Positions 11,935 to 45,204 of a stretch of 64,000 nucleotides of DNA are shown here, in pieces. Under the pieces are notes generated by a model. The model made no database searches and had not been told where the DNA came from. It saw nothing but the letters and a program-made list of their open reading frames with translations. This stretch comes from Hormiphora californensis (lineage: Eukaryota; Ctenophora; Tentaculata; Cydippida; Pleurobrachiidae), in NCBI GenBank assembly GCA_020137815.1, contig CM035359.1, positions 5,177,652 to 5,241,651 on the forward strand, written 5' to 3'. The first letter of the stretch is position 1. Every line of letters begins with the position of its first letter. The translations under genes and the position numbers were made by a program.

Positions 11935-13057
11935 TAGTAACGAAATATTTCTCTCCAATATAGAATTTTCAAATAATCCAAAAGTGTGTTGATCTTGTTT
12001 GAAAACAATTAACAACTCAAGAATCTAATTGGCCTCATTTATCTTCTCATCCTTGATTTCAGTCTTCTTCATCGAGTTTCCAAAGACAGAAGTGTGTGAA
12101 ATTGTATGTTATGTAACGCGCGAGAAGAAAATTAAGGGTAAAGTACTGCTTACTTCGCGCGGTGAGCCTCTTTCACGTGGTAAGCGCGCGCTCTCTTCTG
12201 GATGCTGCGTGCACTGCACAGTACAGTCTCTTTCCGATGCTGTGCACTCTCTTTGAGGCTCTCAGACTCCTTATTGGTCACCATCAGTCTCCCAAAAACG
12301 TCCAAGAGGCCTCAAGTCTTCAAATTTTAAAAACACATTTTCACATTTTTTGAATTTGACCAATTTGGTGCGCGTCGCATGCGCGTCTCATGCGCGTCGC
12401 GATATGCGCGTCTCAACACATTCGGGGTGCCTCCTTACCATACGCTAATAAAAGTGATACAATGCTGAGAGGTAAAACTATATACAGTTCACATCAGCGG
12501 TTCCCCCCGATGGCCGTTGCTTGCGAGTCAGTAGGGGTGTAAATAGCGAGACAATGTATGTGGCATCAGTGAGGCATAATTTCCATACCCTTTACGACAT
12601 TATTCGTGATCTGAATTGACATTATTCGCGACCTAAAACGACAGAAGTCAGAACGTAAGAATTTCGCATCGAGCTGGTCTGGTTTTTTTTCTCGAGCAAA
12701 CAAAAATTTCATTTTTCGACATGATATGATGCGCGGCGCTTCGATTTACTCATGTTTGCGCTGCTGGAATCGCCGCGCATTTTGGCCGGACAGCTTTCAA
12801 AAATTTTGGAGTAAAAATCCTCAAATTTCTTCTTTTTCTCAATTCTGTGGTGCTTTTTCTTATTTTGATCCCTATCCGTTTGTATCAGCTGTAGACACTC
12901 ACCTTTTTAATGGCCCATGGAACCACATTGTCATTTCAGAAGCTTGAAGATCCAGGAAACTCGAAAATAAGAGGCTTGTTTGCCTTGAAATTGTGGTGGT
13001 TTTTTGTGAAGTCTAGATAGATCCTGTAAACTACGTTTGCTATAGCCTTATCCAGCA
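11935..13057. other. Intergenic, upstream of CFAP70
   Basis: No coding exon was recognised. 12370-12415 is rich in GCGCGTCGC-type words that recur inverted near 6056-6105, suggesting remnants of one repeat family. The last 300 bases before 13058 must hold the CFAP70 promoter, but no clear TATA or other core element could be named. Confidence 0.5.
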
Positions 13058-34025
<20,968 letters not shown>

Positions 34026-34845
34026 ATGTATCTTCAGATCAGACAATCAGAGTGTTTTTTAATGAACAAAGAGAGAGGTTAGAGTGGCTGGGGCCTGTTT
34101 GTAAAATGTAAACGAAGGTATAACAGCTGGGTGTAGCACTAAAAGCAACGCCAACTCATCATATCAGGACTCAGAACAAAACTGAAAACAAGGGCGCTGG
34201 CAAGGCATTGTATCTGAATGTTGTTATTAAAACTGAATTTGTATCATACGTGTAAATATACAGGATATACAGGATTGATGACCCCAAGTATTTGTTTGAC
34301 ATTTTTTTTTATAAATGGCATATATCATGCAATAACAAAATGAAAACATTACACGCGTGAATATATTTTTTGCGCCGTATTGATGCGCCGCGCATCGAAG
34401 TGAAATTTGTTGCGCGGCGTAAAATTTCAACCGCGTTTTTAAGATGCAGTTTTTCAGTCCGGACTTTTTTATTGCGTGAGGTTTTTTTGAAAAGCGCTGC
34501 CTCATCCCTATGGCCTATCGGGGGCCAGCGGCGTTTGCCAAGAGTTTTTTAATACGGTGAGGTGTACTGCAGGGTAGGCCAACACGTTTTTTGATCACTT
34601 TGTGATTTCACTCAGTGGTGGTCCGTCATAAAGCAAAGCAAGGCGACTAGGACAAATCCAATGTCGGGGTGCTGATATCCCTTTCTATGGCGTTTCAGCC
34701 ACGGTTCTTTCTGTACAGATTTCTCTGCAGCATAGCCGGGTGCCACCCCACTGCAAAAACAATTACATTGTGTTCTAGTGTATGCACTCGTGTCACTTTC
34801 GGGTCTCTCAAGAAAGCCCCTACCAATCATAGCTTGGTGGACTAG

Positions 34846-34925
34846 ACGACATGCACTAGACCAGGATAGAACCTGGGACCTAGTGCGTGAGAGTTGAGTG
34901 TACTAGCCACTACACCACCCCACGC
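34846..34925 (-). repeat. tRNA-like sequence, probable SINE head
   Basis: On the minus strand a box-A-like TGGTGTAGTGGCTAGTACAC is followed about 35 bases later by a box-B-like GGTTCTATCCTGG. Spacing fits a tRNA-derived pol III promoter, but acceptor-stem pairing is poor, so this is a repeat rather than a working tRNA gene. Confidence 0.4.
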
Positions 34926-35356
34926 TGTACGGGCGGCCAATACAACGAAGTACCACTGTTATAGCCATTTGTAATGTGCACTTTGATACATATACATTTC
35001 AGATTCAAGTAGATCTTTTGGGGTGAGACCCTCCTTCGGCCCGGCGCGAAGAGGAGGGTCTTATATGAGACAAAAGATCCCGGTGTCGGATTTAAATTTG
35101 ATGGACATTTAAAAAACATTCAAATATCACCAAGCCCCCACTTGTAGTTGCATTGTATGGAAGTCCAACGCCGTATTGCGACTGGATTGCGGCGTGACGT
35201 GCATGCGACATGCATTTGGGCAATTTAGAGCAAAAAGTTTTGATTTTTGTGCCGCATCTAATCGTCCGAAAAAAAAAAATGACAATTTTTGATCAGTAAC
35301 AATTTCTTTCCATTTCTTCACCTTTCGCCAAAAAACGTGTGCCACAATGTAATATA

Positions 35357-35628
35357 GTTGAATTTTTTAATCAAGGGACAGGGGGCCGCGCATTTACAAA
35401 AGTCTTTTTGTGCGTGCTAAACGTTTTCGCTCATATCTCCTGTTCCTGATAAGATAAAGACATGGTCTTGGTTGCGTTGAAAAGGTCTTAAAATTATCTT
35501 TCCAACGCTTCCGGGTTCAAGTCTTAAGATTGACAGGAACTTGATCTCGATTATCACGCGCAAATACAAAGCCGCGCGACCCCTCTGAATGCGCGGCCCC
35601 CTGTCCCTTGATTAAAAAATTCGACTTT
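35357..35628. mobile_element. 272-bp foldback element
   Basis: Inverted ends: AATTTTTTAATCAAGGGACA then GGGGGCCGCGCATT on the left and the complement on the right, about 37 paired bases. The core has TGATAAGATAAAGACATGG near 35447, a relative of the block in the 10412 and 11710 elements. Confidence 0.75.
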
Positions 35629-36483
35629 ATGCACTTGGGAACACATTCTTCGGGTATCGGAAGTCGCCTTACTTTTGATTTGTTATGGTTGCCTTTTTTT
35701 ATCCCTGGCTGCTGAAGGTCTCATACTGTATTAGTGCATTACTGCAAAGCGTCTGCAGACTTTGATAAAGGATTTTCACCGCCGAGTGTGTGTGCAACGT
35801 GTCATTGTTGACAAATATGTTTTTAACTAAATCTCTCTCTCTCTCCCCCTGCAGTAACTCTCTCTAACTCTCTTTCCCTTCCCCATTATCCCTTAACAAG
35901 TTTTCTCGGTGACATTTCATCACATCATGTTGTAGCAACCAATCGAATTCGTTGATTCTTGGCTCTACTTATTATTATTCAGAACTGTACAATGCATTAT
36001 ATGGTGCCCTTTCCAATTAATGCTTAGAGTTGTTCTTCAGTGCAGTAGTAAACTGGCTGATTTATTGAAGTTGTCACTCCAAACCCATGCGTGTGTGATA
36101 TTTATCATCTAACATCTTATGACTTGTGCAACACAACTTGCAAATCGAGAAGTGGGGTGATAACTTCAAAATCTGAATGCGATGTTTTGTATGTTTCAAT
36201 TTGAACAAAACTGGTAGAATTACGTCAACTCAACCATCTCTCTCAACCATATATTCGATATTTTGTATGTTTCAATCAATTTGATCGAAATATGTCACCT
36301 CAACCATCTCTTGTAGTATCTGGGATCTAATCAAATTGATATTTCGTCAGCGATGAATGCAAGCTTTTTATATTGTCAAAATTCAATGCGATTTTGTTTT
36401 ATTTCTATTATTTACAAATGATGCCATTACTCATGAGTTTTGACCTTTCTTGCCTTGTTTGACCCCCCTCTCTCTCTCTCGCT

Positions 36484-37890
36484 ATGTGTCCCGCGAAGGC
36501 GAGGGACAATTTAGTAAATGATGTTAAAACAAGGTACATTTCCTCACACAGTCCGCCACCCAGGATGAAAAAGATCAAGAATTTAGGAAGTACCCAAAAA
36601 GCCGGTCAAGTTAACTTTGAAGCAGATAAAGAGCTAGTTGCAACTACTGGCGCTACTTTTTGTGTCAAGGTAGATATAATTAACTTACTTCTCCCTTTCT
36701 TTCTCCTCTTCGTGTCTTCCCTAAATATTACAGTCGGACCCCGATTTAGGGACACCCTCGGGGGAAAGGCTCTTGTCCACTAAATCGGGGTGTCCACTAA
36801 ATCGGGGTCAAATAAGGTTAAATTCTTATATCGGGGGGAAAAAATCCTGTCCCTAAATCGGGGTGCCACTAAATCGGGGTCCGACTGTATATTAAATGTG
36901 TGCTACATATTGTATTTTACTTTTACCCCGGTCGGGGTGCGAGTAGTTCAATATCAATTTTAAATGTTAAATACTTGCTAGAAACTATCACTTGTTTCTA
37001 GCAAGGTGTCACATATATTCATTCATTTTGGGGCCCAAACTAAATGAATATATACTTAGGGAGGGGGATGCTACCACAAGAATCTCAGCTACCCTAAAAT
37101 GCGAAAATTAGGGTGATTTTCTTGTAGCAGCCCCTCCCCCCTTAAATCCCCAATTTTCTCCGTTTGTAACTATAGTGCCTTTTTGGTAATGGTAACCCTT
37201 CCCACTCCCCCCCCCCCCTTTTTGATTTAATGCGGGAAACTCATTACATAACTACAGGGACTTGTCTGTTTGTCTGTTTTTTGACAGTTGCTCTAGTAGA
37301 AGTAAACCACCCTTTTCTATTCAAATAATTTTATAGCATTCCCTTCTTTTTTTACATCATTTGTTCCCATTGTAGTATAAATAAAAGGGGTAGGGTAGAC
37401 AATGGGAGGTGTCTGTGACGTTGAGAAAACTTGTGATTTAGTAGATTGAGGCAACACTCTCAGATTACCATGCCTCTTCGGAGCTGAGAGAGATTGTGTA
37501 ATCGCAGAGCTACTGCAGTTATACACCTAGTGATTCGGAGTGATTTCATATTGTGATAAAAAGTGCAGGGGGAGGAAGGGAAAGTAGAGTCGGTTTCGAG
37601 TACATGACATCACCCAGTGCAGTGTGTATTATACTTTCATGCACAGTGTGCAGTCTTGCATTAGATATGCATTCGACTTTCGAGCTGCTGTTATATTAAG
37701 ATTAATCATTTCTAATCCCCCTATCTCTTTTCTATTCAGTATCTTGTTCTAACCCCCCATTCCTTTTCAGTATCTTGTTCTAACCCCCCCCATTCCTTTT
37801 CAGTATCTAGGATATAATGAGGTAAAAGAATCAAGGGGAGTTAAAGTGTGCTCTGCTGCTGTCCACAAGCTGGTGAAGGAAAAGAAAAAT
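36484..37890 (+). CDS. Numb-type PTB-domain protein, first two coding exons only
   Basis: Exons 36484-36669 and 37804-37890, both ending in phase 0 at GT donors. Together they read through the start of a phosphotyrosine-binding domain: FEADKELVATTGATFCVK then YLGYNEVKESRGVKVCSAAV and HKLVKEKKN. The order (acidic/aromatic lead, F-x-V-K-Y-L-G, V-x-E-S-R-G, C-x-x-A-V-x-x-L) matches Numb/Numb-like proteins better than other PTB families. The first ATG gives a 62-residue exon; an internal Met at 36565 is an alternative start. Later PTB exons (the W-V-S-x-D-G-L-R region) were not found up to the gap or beyond, so the gene is incomplete here: lost in the gap, interrupted, or simply not recognised. 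The acceptor at 37803 lies in a tandem duplication. Confidence 0.65.
36731..36887. mobile_element. pogo/Tigger-type MITE, complete copy
   Basis: CAGTCGGACCCCGATTTA at the left and its complement at the right, flanked by TA on both sides. 157 bases, in the intron of the Numb-type gene. Confidence 0.85.
37735..37810. repeat. Tandemly duplicated 3' splice site of the Numb-type exon 2
   Basis: The sequence around TTCAGTATCT occurs three times, with spacer TTGTTCTAACCCCCCATTCC between copies. Only the last copy (TTCAGTATCTAGGATATAAT) opens into the PTB exon. Confidence 0.85.
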
Positions 37891-38060
37891 GTAAGTAGAT
37901 TAATTAATATTACTAATTAATTTAGTAAACGCCCCACATATTTACACTTTCCCAGTAAATTCCATTTTCTTGACCTGGAACGCTACGAACCACTCTGTTT
38001 TGTGTTTGTAGTACATTATACTTGATTAATCTTACAGTCCTTTATTTAGAGGGTCTCTCT

Positions 38061-38198
<138 letters not shown>

Positions 38199-38345
38199 GC
38201 TTCCCCTCTCGTGGTTGTCTATCTAACGTGAGACAGCTTGTGGTAATGAGAGCAACGGTTGCTTTTTCAGCATATTCTGTGTTGGGTATAATTTATATAA
38301 TCTAATATTCTCGCCGCGTTTCCTTCCCATTCTCTTTTTCTTTCC

Positions 38346-38463
<118 letters not shown>

Positions 38464-38772
38464 TTCTGGAAAGAGATGGACATCTCTCTATCCATCTATC
38501 TCTCTTTCCTTATACATCTCACTCTCTCCTTCTCTTTTCCTCTCTTTTCTCTATATATCTCTCCTCGTCACATAATTGGAGGGTCAAAGTCTCCCAGCAT
38601 ACACCGGGTATTACGTTATCCTACAATTCATATGACGTCATCATATGACGTCATAGCACACAGTACCACACGCACACGCCCTTGCTGTTATGGTAACTAC
38701 ACATAACCGTTTTAACACGGACATGTGTCATGTACGTCAAGAATTATATAAACAGCCAGCGAAGGAATATTT

Positions 38773-38832
38773 GTTACGAAGTCATCCCTATAGCACTGTT
38801 TCCGGGAGCTCGAAGGGTAATTTCATTACCAA
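38773..38832 (+). mobile_element. Short TIR element, family GGTTACGAAGTCACCC, copy 1
   Basis: Imperfect 16-base terminal inverted repeats (left GTTACGAAGTCATCCC, right GGGTAATTTCATTACC) with a conserved middle GAGCTCG. Two other copies at 44294 and 63006. Confidence 0.6.
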
Positions 38833-39324
38833 GAAGGGAGGATATGATTACATAACCAAAACCTAAAAGGGGTCCTATTCAGCACGCTGTTATGGAATGC
38901 AACTGTGTTATTACTTATTATAACAAGAAAATTGACAATAGAAAGATGTCCCAGTGAAAAAGTATAAAATTGCCTAAAATATTGCTCCTTACATCTTCCA
39001 CAGGTTCCACTTCCCCTACTCTTTGTAATCTGTATATAATAGTATGGGTAAAAGTAAAAAACTGGTATAGTGGTACAGATGGGCGTTCCGTGCAGCTACA
39101 ACGAATTTCTAGTTTGGTTCCCTGGGGCTGGCAGCATGTTCTCAAGATCTGCATGATCTACCTGCTGTGTGTATCAAGTGTGTAGTGAGTAGTGGGTGGG
39201 GAGAGACAATGGTCATGGAGGCTATACTGTGTCCATATATACAGCTGCTATATATGGAGGCTATACTCCAATCCGACTGCAATAGGCCTGATTGAAATAT
39301 GCTTGAGAGATGATATTATACAAT

Positions 39325-39489
39325 GAAATAGTGTTTATTTAGGACTGAAGACGACTCGGAGATTTATTTCAGGAAAGATAATACGGGACGGTTTCGACGT
39401 TTAACGTCATCATCAGCTCAAATTAATTTGTTTAAAGTAGTGTTGAAAAGTTTGAAACTTCAGTCCTAAATAAACACTATTTCATTGTA
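39325..39489 (-). repeat. Inverted-repeat unit with hammerhead-ribozyme-like core
   Basis: Outer arms AATGAAATAGTGTTTATTTA and complement frame the unit. On the minus strand the middle reads CTGATGA (39416-39410), then a GACGT-TAA-ACGTC hairpin, then GAAAC (39395-39391): the two conserved boxes of a hammerhead ribozyme around a stem II. One extra U separates CTGATGA from the stem, stem III would be only about 2 bp with TA as the possible cleavage dinucleotide, and stem I pairs poorly. It may be a decayed ribozyme of a retroelement or a look-alike. Confidence 0.35.
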
Positions 39490-39808
39490 TCAAAACTATG
39501 CGACTCAAAAACAGCCGATTGGTCAACTTATTGATTCAGATGATATTATCTCTCTTCATCACTCACTCTCTTTCACTCCATCTTATATCTAGGTATTTCT
39601 CTCCATATACAATGGCTGTCTGCCCAACCTCTTTCATTTCTTTATCTCTTGATTGGGGCGTACACTTGACGACAAAAGCCCATCTAGCTATTATAGCACT
39701 GGTTTGATTATCTATATCTTCATCGAATCATAAATATTAGGACATTATACATATCTGATACCTCTATTCTATCTCTTCAATCACTAAAATCATAATACCG
39801 TGCACGTA

Positions 39809-40916
39809 CCGCGCGGCCCAAAAAAAACTAAGGGTGCGTTGGCCTTCTTTTCTCCCAGAATTTTAATTTCGATCACTCTGATATTTTGTCACAATATTTG
39901 TATGGTTACTCATTCGAGGAATCCGGAGTTTCAAAACATAAAAGTGTGAAGTTCATGAATGAACCCATTTTTTCGTTTTTCGGGTTTTTCCACGTTTTCT
40001 CATGGTTAAATTAAATTTTATTCTTAAAAATAGCAACCATGCATTAGAGTAAACTATAATAAATGGCAATCCGAGTTTTTATTAAAAATGGATCAAGTTT
40101 AGTTGGTGAAATAAATGATTAAAAAACGGTCATTTTTACCAAACATCGATTTTAACCCGTTTTGACAAGAAATTGGTAAATTCAGGCGCTAAAAATTCGT
40201 ACGGCCATTACACTTGATCGATATTGATGTTAGCCAGAATTTCGGCTCTCTATCTAAAAATTCATTTTTACGACTGGAATGAATCCTAAATGAACTTGAA
40301 AACAAGAAAACTATTCCAAACCGGAATTTCACAATCGCCTTTGGGTAACGATTTCCTTTCAAACGCGACTAATTTTAGCTCAATCGGACCACCACAAGAG
40401 ACACAGTGGCTACTTTTCCGACACTAGGTCTGGTCAAGTGACCCCTATTGAACCGCTAGCATCATTAATAAGTGCCAATAAGCAGGTGTAACGGTCGCGT
40501 ATCACGTATCACATCTGCTAATTAGGACGGTATACCGATACATCGTCCGTTAGAATGTAAGTTCTCTTCCAAACACGTCATAATTTGATGGGGATCACAT
40601 GACCCAACCTAGGCTTGGTAAACTGGACACTGTGATTCTTGTGGTGATCCAATTAAGCTGAAACTGGTCGCGTTCGAAAGAAAATCGATAGCCAAACAAA
40701 TTTGTAAAACTTTGGTAACAAAATATGGTCCCGTTTTGGCGTTCATTGAATGTTCATTCGGGCGAAAAAAATGAATTTTCATCCAGAGGGCTGAAACTTC
40801 GGATTCCTCGAATGAGTAACCATGCAGACACTGTGTCAAAATATCAGAGTGATTGAAATTAAACTTCTGGGTGAAAAGAAGGCCAACGTACCCTTAGTTT
40901 TTTTTGGGCCGCGCGG
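39809..40916. mobile_element. 1.1-kb TIR element, TA-flanked
   Basis: Ends CCGCGCGGCCCAAAAAAAAC and complement; more than 110 bases of each end are inverted copies (TGCGTTGGCCTTCTTTTCTC, TACTCATTCGAGGAATCCG). Flanked by TA on both sides. No transposase frame. A second copy lies in the tandem duplication at 41374-42929. Confidence 0.75.
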
Positions 40917-42929
40917 TATATATGATATCCTGATTCCTCTCACTTTTGAATCCTATAAATCGAGGTCCGACTGTATGCATTTTAATGTCAGGAACCACTT
41001 ATAGAAACTTTTTTAACCAAATAAAAGTTTTTAAGTAAGGGGGGCTTATACCCCCACCCGAACTAAATTGGATGTGTCATGTCGCACCAATTCTGAAGTG
41101 TTTTAAGATTGGATGCAGCCGGGTAGCAGAAATGAGTATTACTATTTAATGTAAAATGCATTCTGAATTATTCGAGATTCGCTGGAACAATCAAACAATA
41201 GCTCCTTTGATTTAATGCAGATAATCTTGAGATCAGACATTGACAGATATAATATCTTGTCTCATTTCAACCGTCACACAAAATATGTGAATACTGTATA
41301 TCCATCATATCAACTAGTGACATGACGAGCAGTGTTATATAACACTGCTATAATGCGTCATAATAATATCTTACCAAAAAAAACTAAGGGTGCGTTGGCC
41401 TTCTTTTCTCCCAGAATTTTAATTTCGATCACTCTGATATTTTGTCACAATATTTGTATGGTTACTCATTCGAGGAATCCGGAGTTTCAAAACATAAAAG
41501 TGTGAAGTTCATGAATGAACCCATTTTTTCGTTTTTCGGGTTTTTCCACGTTTTCTCATGGTTAAATTAAATTTTATTCTTAAAAATAGCAACCATGCAT
41601 TAGAGTAAACTATAATAAATGGCAATCCGAGTTTTTATTAAAAATGGATCAAGTTTAGTTGGTGAAATAAATGATTAAAAAACGGTCATTTTTACCAAAC
41701 ATCGATTTTAACCCGTTTTGACAAGAAATTGGTAAATTCAGGCGCTAAAAATTCGTACGGCCATTACACTTGATCGATATTGATGTTAGCCAGAATTTCG
41801 GCTCTCTATCTAAAAATTCATTTTTACGACTGGAATGAATCCTAAATGAACTTGAAAACAAGAAAACTATTCCAAACCGGAATTTCACAATCGCCTTTGG
41901 GTAACGATTTCCTTTCAAACGCGACTAATTTTAGCTCAATCGGACCACCACAAGAGACACAGTGGCTACTTTTCCGACACTAGGTCTGGTCAAGTGACCC
42001 CTATTGAACCGCTAGCATCATTAATAAGTGCCAATAAGCAGGTGTAACGGTCGCGTATCACGTATCACATCTGCTAATTAGGACGGTATACCGATACATC
42101 GTCCGTTAGAATGTAAGTTCTCTTCCAAACACGTCATAATTTGATGGGGATCACATGACCCAACCTAGGCTTGGTAAACTGGACACTGTGATTCTTGTGG
42201 TGATCCAATTAAGCTGAAACTGGTCGCGTTCGAAAGAAAATCGATAGCCAAACAAATTTGTAAAACTTTGGTAACAAAATATGGTCCCGTTTTGGCGTTC
42301 ATTGAATGTTCATTCGGGCGAAAAAAATGAATTTTCATCCAGAGGGCTGAAACTTCGGATTCCTCGAATGAGTAACCATGCAGACACTGTGTCAAAATAT
42401 CAGAGTGATTGAAATTAAACTTCTGGGTGAAAAGAAGGCCAACGTACCCTTAGTTTTTTTTGGGCCGCGCGGTATATATGATATCCTGATTCCTCTCACT
42501 TTTGAATCCTATAAATCGAGGTCCGACTGTATGCATTTTAATGTCAGGAACCACTTATAGAAACTTTTTTAACCAAATAAAAGTTTTTAAGTAAGGGGGG
42601 CTTATACCCCCACCCGAACTAAATTGGATGTGTCATGTCGCACCAATTCTGAAGTGTTTTAAGATTGGATGCAGCCGGGTAGCAGAAATGAGTATTACTA
42701 TTTAATGTAAAATGCATTCTGAATTATTCGAGATTCGCTGGAACAATCAAACAATAGCTCCTTTGATTTAATGCAGATAATCTTGAGATCAGACATTGAC
42801 AGATATAATATCTTGTCTCATTTCAACCGTCACACAAAATATGTGAATACTGTATATCCATCATATCAACTAGTGACATGACGAGCAGTGTTATATAACA
42901 CTGCTATAATGCGTCATAATAATATCTTA
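39818..42929. repeat. Tandem duplication of a 1556-bp block
   Basis: 39818-41373 is repeated as 41374-42929. All stretches compared by eye are identical, and the short frames at 40609-40839 and 42165-42395 translate identically with an offset of 1556. The block holds most of the TIR element at 39809 plus 450 bases of flanking sequence, so it is a segmental event, not a second transposition. Confidence 0.95.
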
Positions 42930-44290
42930 CCGGATATTAACTGGCTTCACTTGACTGTAAACTGTCTGATTTATCTTTTACCCGACATGGAGGGATAGTA
43001 GTTGAAACATCACCCCATTTATTTTGGCGCTATAAGTTATGGGGGATTCGTGTTCAGCTGAGGCATTATATTGCTTGGAGGCATTCCTGCAGGAACCGAC
43101 CGGATTAAGTAAACAACCAATCAGAACTCGTTATTTAGGTCACGTGACTGGTTATCAGCCAATCAGGGACCAGTATTTCGTTCGGTTCCTGCATTACTGT
43201 ATGCTACGAATATTACCCTTCAGCTCTCCCACAAGTATCATTTTACAGCACCAGTGCCAAAAAAATGGTTATCTAATGTAATGCGAAGCTACAATTTAAT
43301 GAACTTCCCATCTTATCTCGCAGTCTTTCTGTCCCCTTTTTTTTGGTTACCTTAGCAATAATGGAAAGTTTTTTCAGTCTCTCTGGCTGTAAAATTACCA
43401 GTCTCAATATTTTCTCCCGCTTTTTCCTGTATCTACATATAATATCGAATATACTGTATAAACGATAAACTCACTATCACTCACTATGTATAGAGATAGA
43501 ATGAGATTAAGACAGAATGAAAAAGGGAGCAAGTGAAAGAGGGAGGGAAATAAAAAGATGTATGGGAAATGTGATACAATGGAATTAAGTACCCAAGTTG
43601 TGTAATGCCATATCAATTTCACACCTGTTGGTAATAAGATTTTGATATAAAACAGGGGAATGAAGGTTGAATTCCATCACTACAATGCTGTTATAATAAA
43701 AAACAGTTGTTGTAAGTCTTGAAACAGTTGTAGGTAGAACTATTTCTCTGAAAGAACACGCTATGCCACTATGATATGTAATGATGTAGAGATGATATGA
43801 TGTAGAGATGACGTAACACGTGGATTTGTACATGATGACACCAACCTACTCAAAGATCGTTTAACTCTAATTTCCGGTGTGTTCTTCTACATGTGCCACA
43901 TAAGACATTGTACACATTGTGCACAAAGCAGAGAGAGGGAGAGAAAGGATAGAACGGTAGAAGAGACGGGGAAGAGACAATTTAGACAGACAGAAAAACT
44001 ACGTCTGTCTAATATGCCTGAAAACTGTACCTACGCTTGTCTTTCTTGTCCGCCCTTTCTCTTAACTTTCTCTCTACTTCGCATTCTCTTATAAGAACGT
44101 AAAACAATAAATTAATTCAAAGTGCCTTCTTCCTCGGATCTCATTCTCTAATTATACATTCTCTTATTATACATTCTGTTATAACCATACTCTCATAACC
44201 GGTTTAATAAAAACTATGTAGTAGCAAATTATATTGCACTAAAATAGATCTCAACCACTTGAGCCACTCTCACATGTAATTGTGTAGTTT
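42930..44290. other. Non-coding stretch
   Basis: Apart from the MITE at 43090-43191, nothing recognisable; short frames here show no domains. Confidence 0.5.
43090..43191 (-). mobile_element. hAT-type MITE, copy 4
   Basis: Same family as 17538, opposite orientation, slightly shorter (102 bases). Flanks CATTCCTG and CATTACTG match at 7 of 8 bases, consistent with an old 8-base target duplication. Confidence 0.85.
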
Positions 44291-44293
44291 TAT

Positions 44294-44359
44294 TGGTAAT
44301 GAAATTACCCCTGCTCAACACGAGCTCTATACAGCGTAATAGGGGTGACTTCGTAACCA
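44294..44359 (-). mobile_element. Short TIR element, family GGTTACGAAGTCACCC, copy 2
   Basis: Inverted relative to copy 1: GGTAATGAAATTACCCC ... GGGGTGACTTCGTAACC, with CGAGCTC inside. It is the best-preserved copy. Confidence 0.65.
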
Positions 44360-44369
44360 AGTAGTTGTG

Positions 44370-45104
44370 CCCCTCCCTTGCATCAACTCCTCTCTCTCCT
44401 TCAGACACTCAATCAACCCTCCATCCCTATCGAAAACCCCCATCTCCATCTAACCCTCCCCTCAAGAACCCTGCCACCCACCTCTCATCTACCCTCCACT
44501 CCTCTCCAAACCCTCCACCCACTTTCCATCAACCCGCCCCCCAGCTCTCAATTCCCCACCCCTCTCAGCTAACCCTACACCCCTCGCCAGTCTAACCCTC
44601 CCCCACTCTCTCCATAACCCCCACCCCCTCATGCACTACACACTCATACCACAACTCCAACCCCTCCATGATAAGCCCTCCCCTCCATCTAACCCCCACC
44701 CCCTCTCCCATGAACCTCCACCGCCCGTCTCAATACGAAACCCCGACACCCCCTCTCCCTCTAACCCTACACCTCACTCCATCTCCTGCCTACCCTCGCA
44801 TCTAACCCTCCACCCCCTCTCATCAACCCCCACCCCCTCTCCAGTCTACCCTCCACGCCCTCTGCCATCAACCCTGCACCCCCTCTCCACATAAACCCTC
44901 CACCACCCTGTTCTCCCCAAACCTCACTCCCACAACCGCACCCATCGCCGCAACCGGCCCTCTCCATCTAACCCTCCACCCCCTCTCCATCTAACCCTCC
45001 ACCCCCTCTCCATCTAACCCGGGTCAGGCCCCCTCTCCCTCTAAACCCTTAACCCTCCCCACACGACGGGGGCCTCCCTCAGCGTCCATCTAACCCAAAA
45101 CCCT
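44370..45104. repeat. Degenerate C-rich minisatellite abutting the gap
   Basis: Loose tandem units of about 20-25 bases around CTCTCCATCTAACCCTCCAC. The array runs straight into the N run, so its true length is unknown. The Pro/Ser/Leu frames over it are artefacts. Confidence 0.85.
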
Positions 45105-45204
45105 NNNNNNNNNNNNNNNNNNNNNNNNNNNNNNNNNNNNNNNNNNNNNNNNNNNNNNNNNNNNNNNNNNNNNNNNNNNNNNNNNNNNNNNNNNNNNNNN
45201 NNNN
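45105..45204. other. Assembly gap, 100 N
   Basis: Exactly 100 unknown bases, the conventional placeholder for a scaffold join of unknown length. Order across it is not guaranteed. Confidence 1.

Larger units (their letters stand above)
34026..36483. other. Intergenic spacer between CFAP70 and the Numb-type gene
   Basis: No coding exon was recognised. Contents: a GCGCCGCGCATC-type patch near 34380 resembling one near 12730, a tRNA-like repeat (34846-34925), a foldback (35357-35628) and CT-rich stretches (35830-35870, 36465-36480). The CFAP70 3' UTR occupies its start. Confidence 0.5.

Noticed and set aside
34846-34925. Functional tRNA gene
   Set aside because: Box A and box B resemble a tRNA, but the acceptor and anticodon stems do not pair properly; kept only as a tRNA-like repeat.
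40609-42395. Two identical 76-residue frames
   Set aside because: They are the two copies of a non-coding palindromic element in the tandem duplication; the sequence has no domain and no codon-like pattern.
44365-44894. Pro-rich open frames
   Set aside because: They follow the C-rich minisatellite in several frames at once, which is a composition effect.
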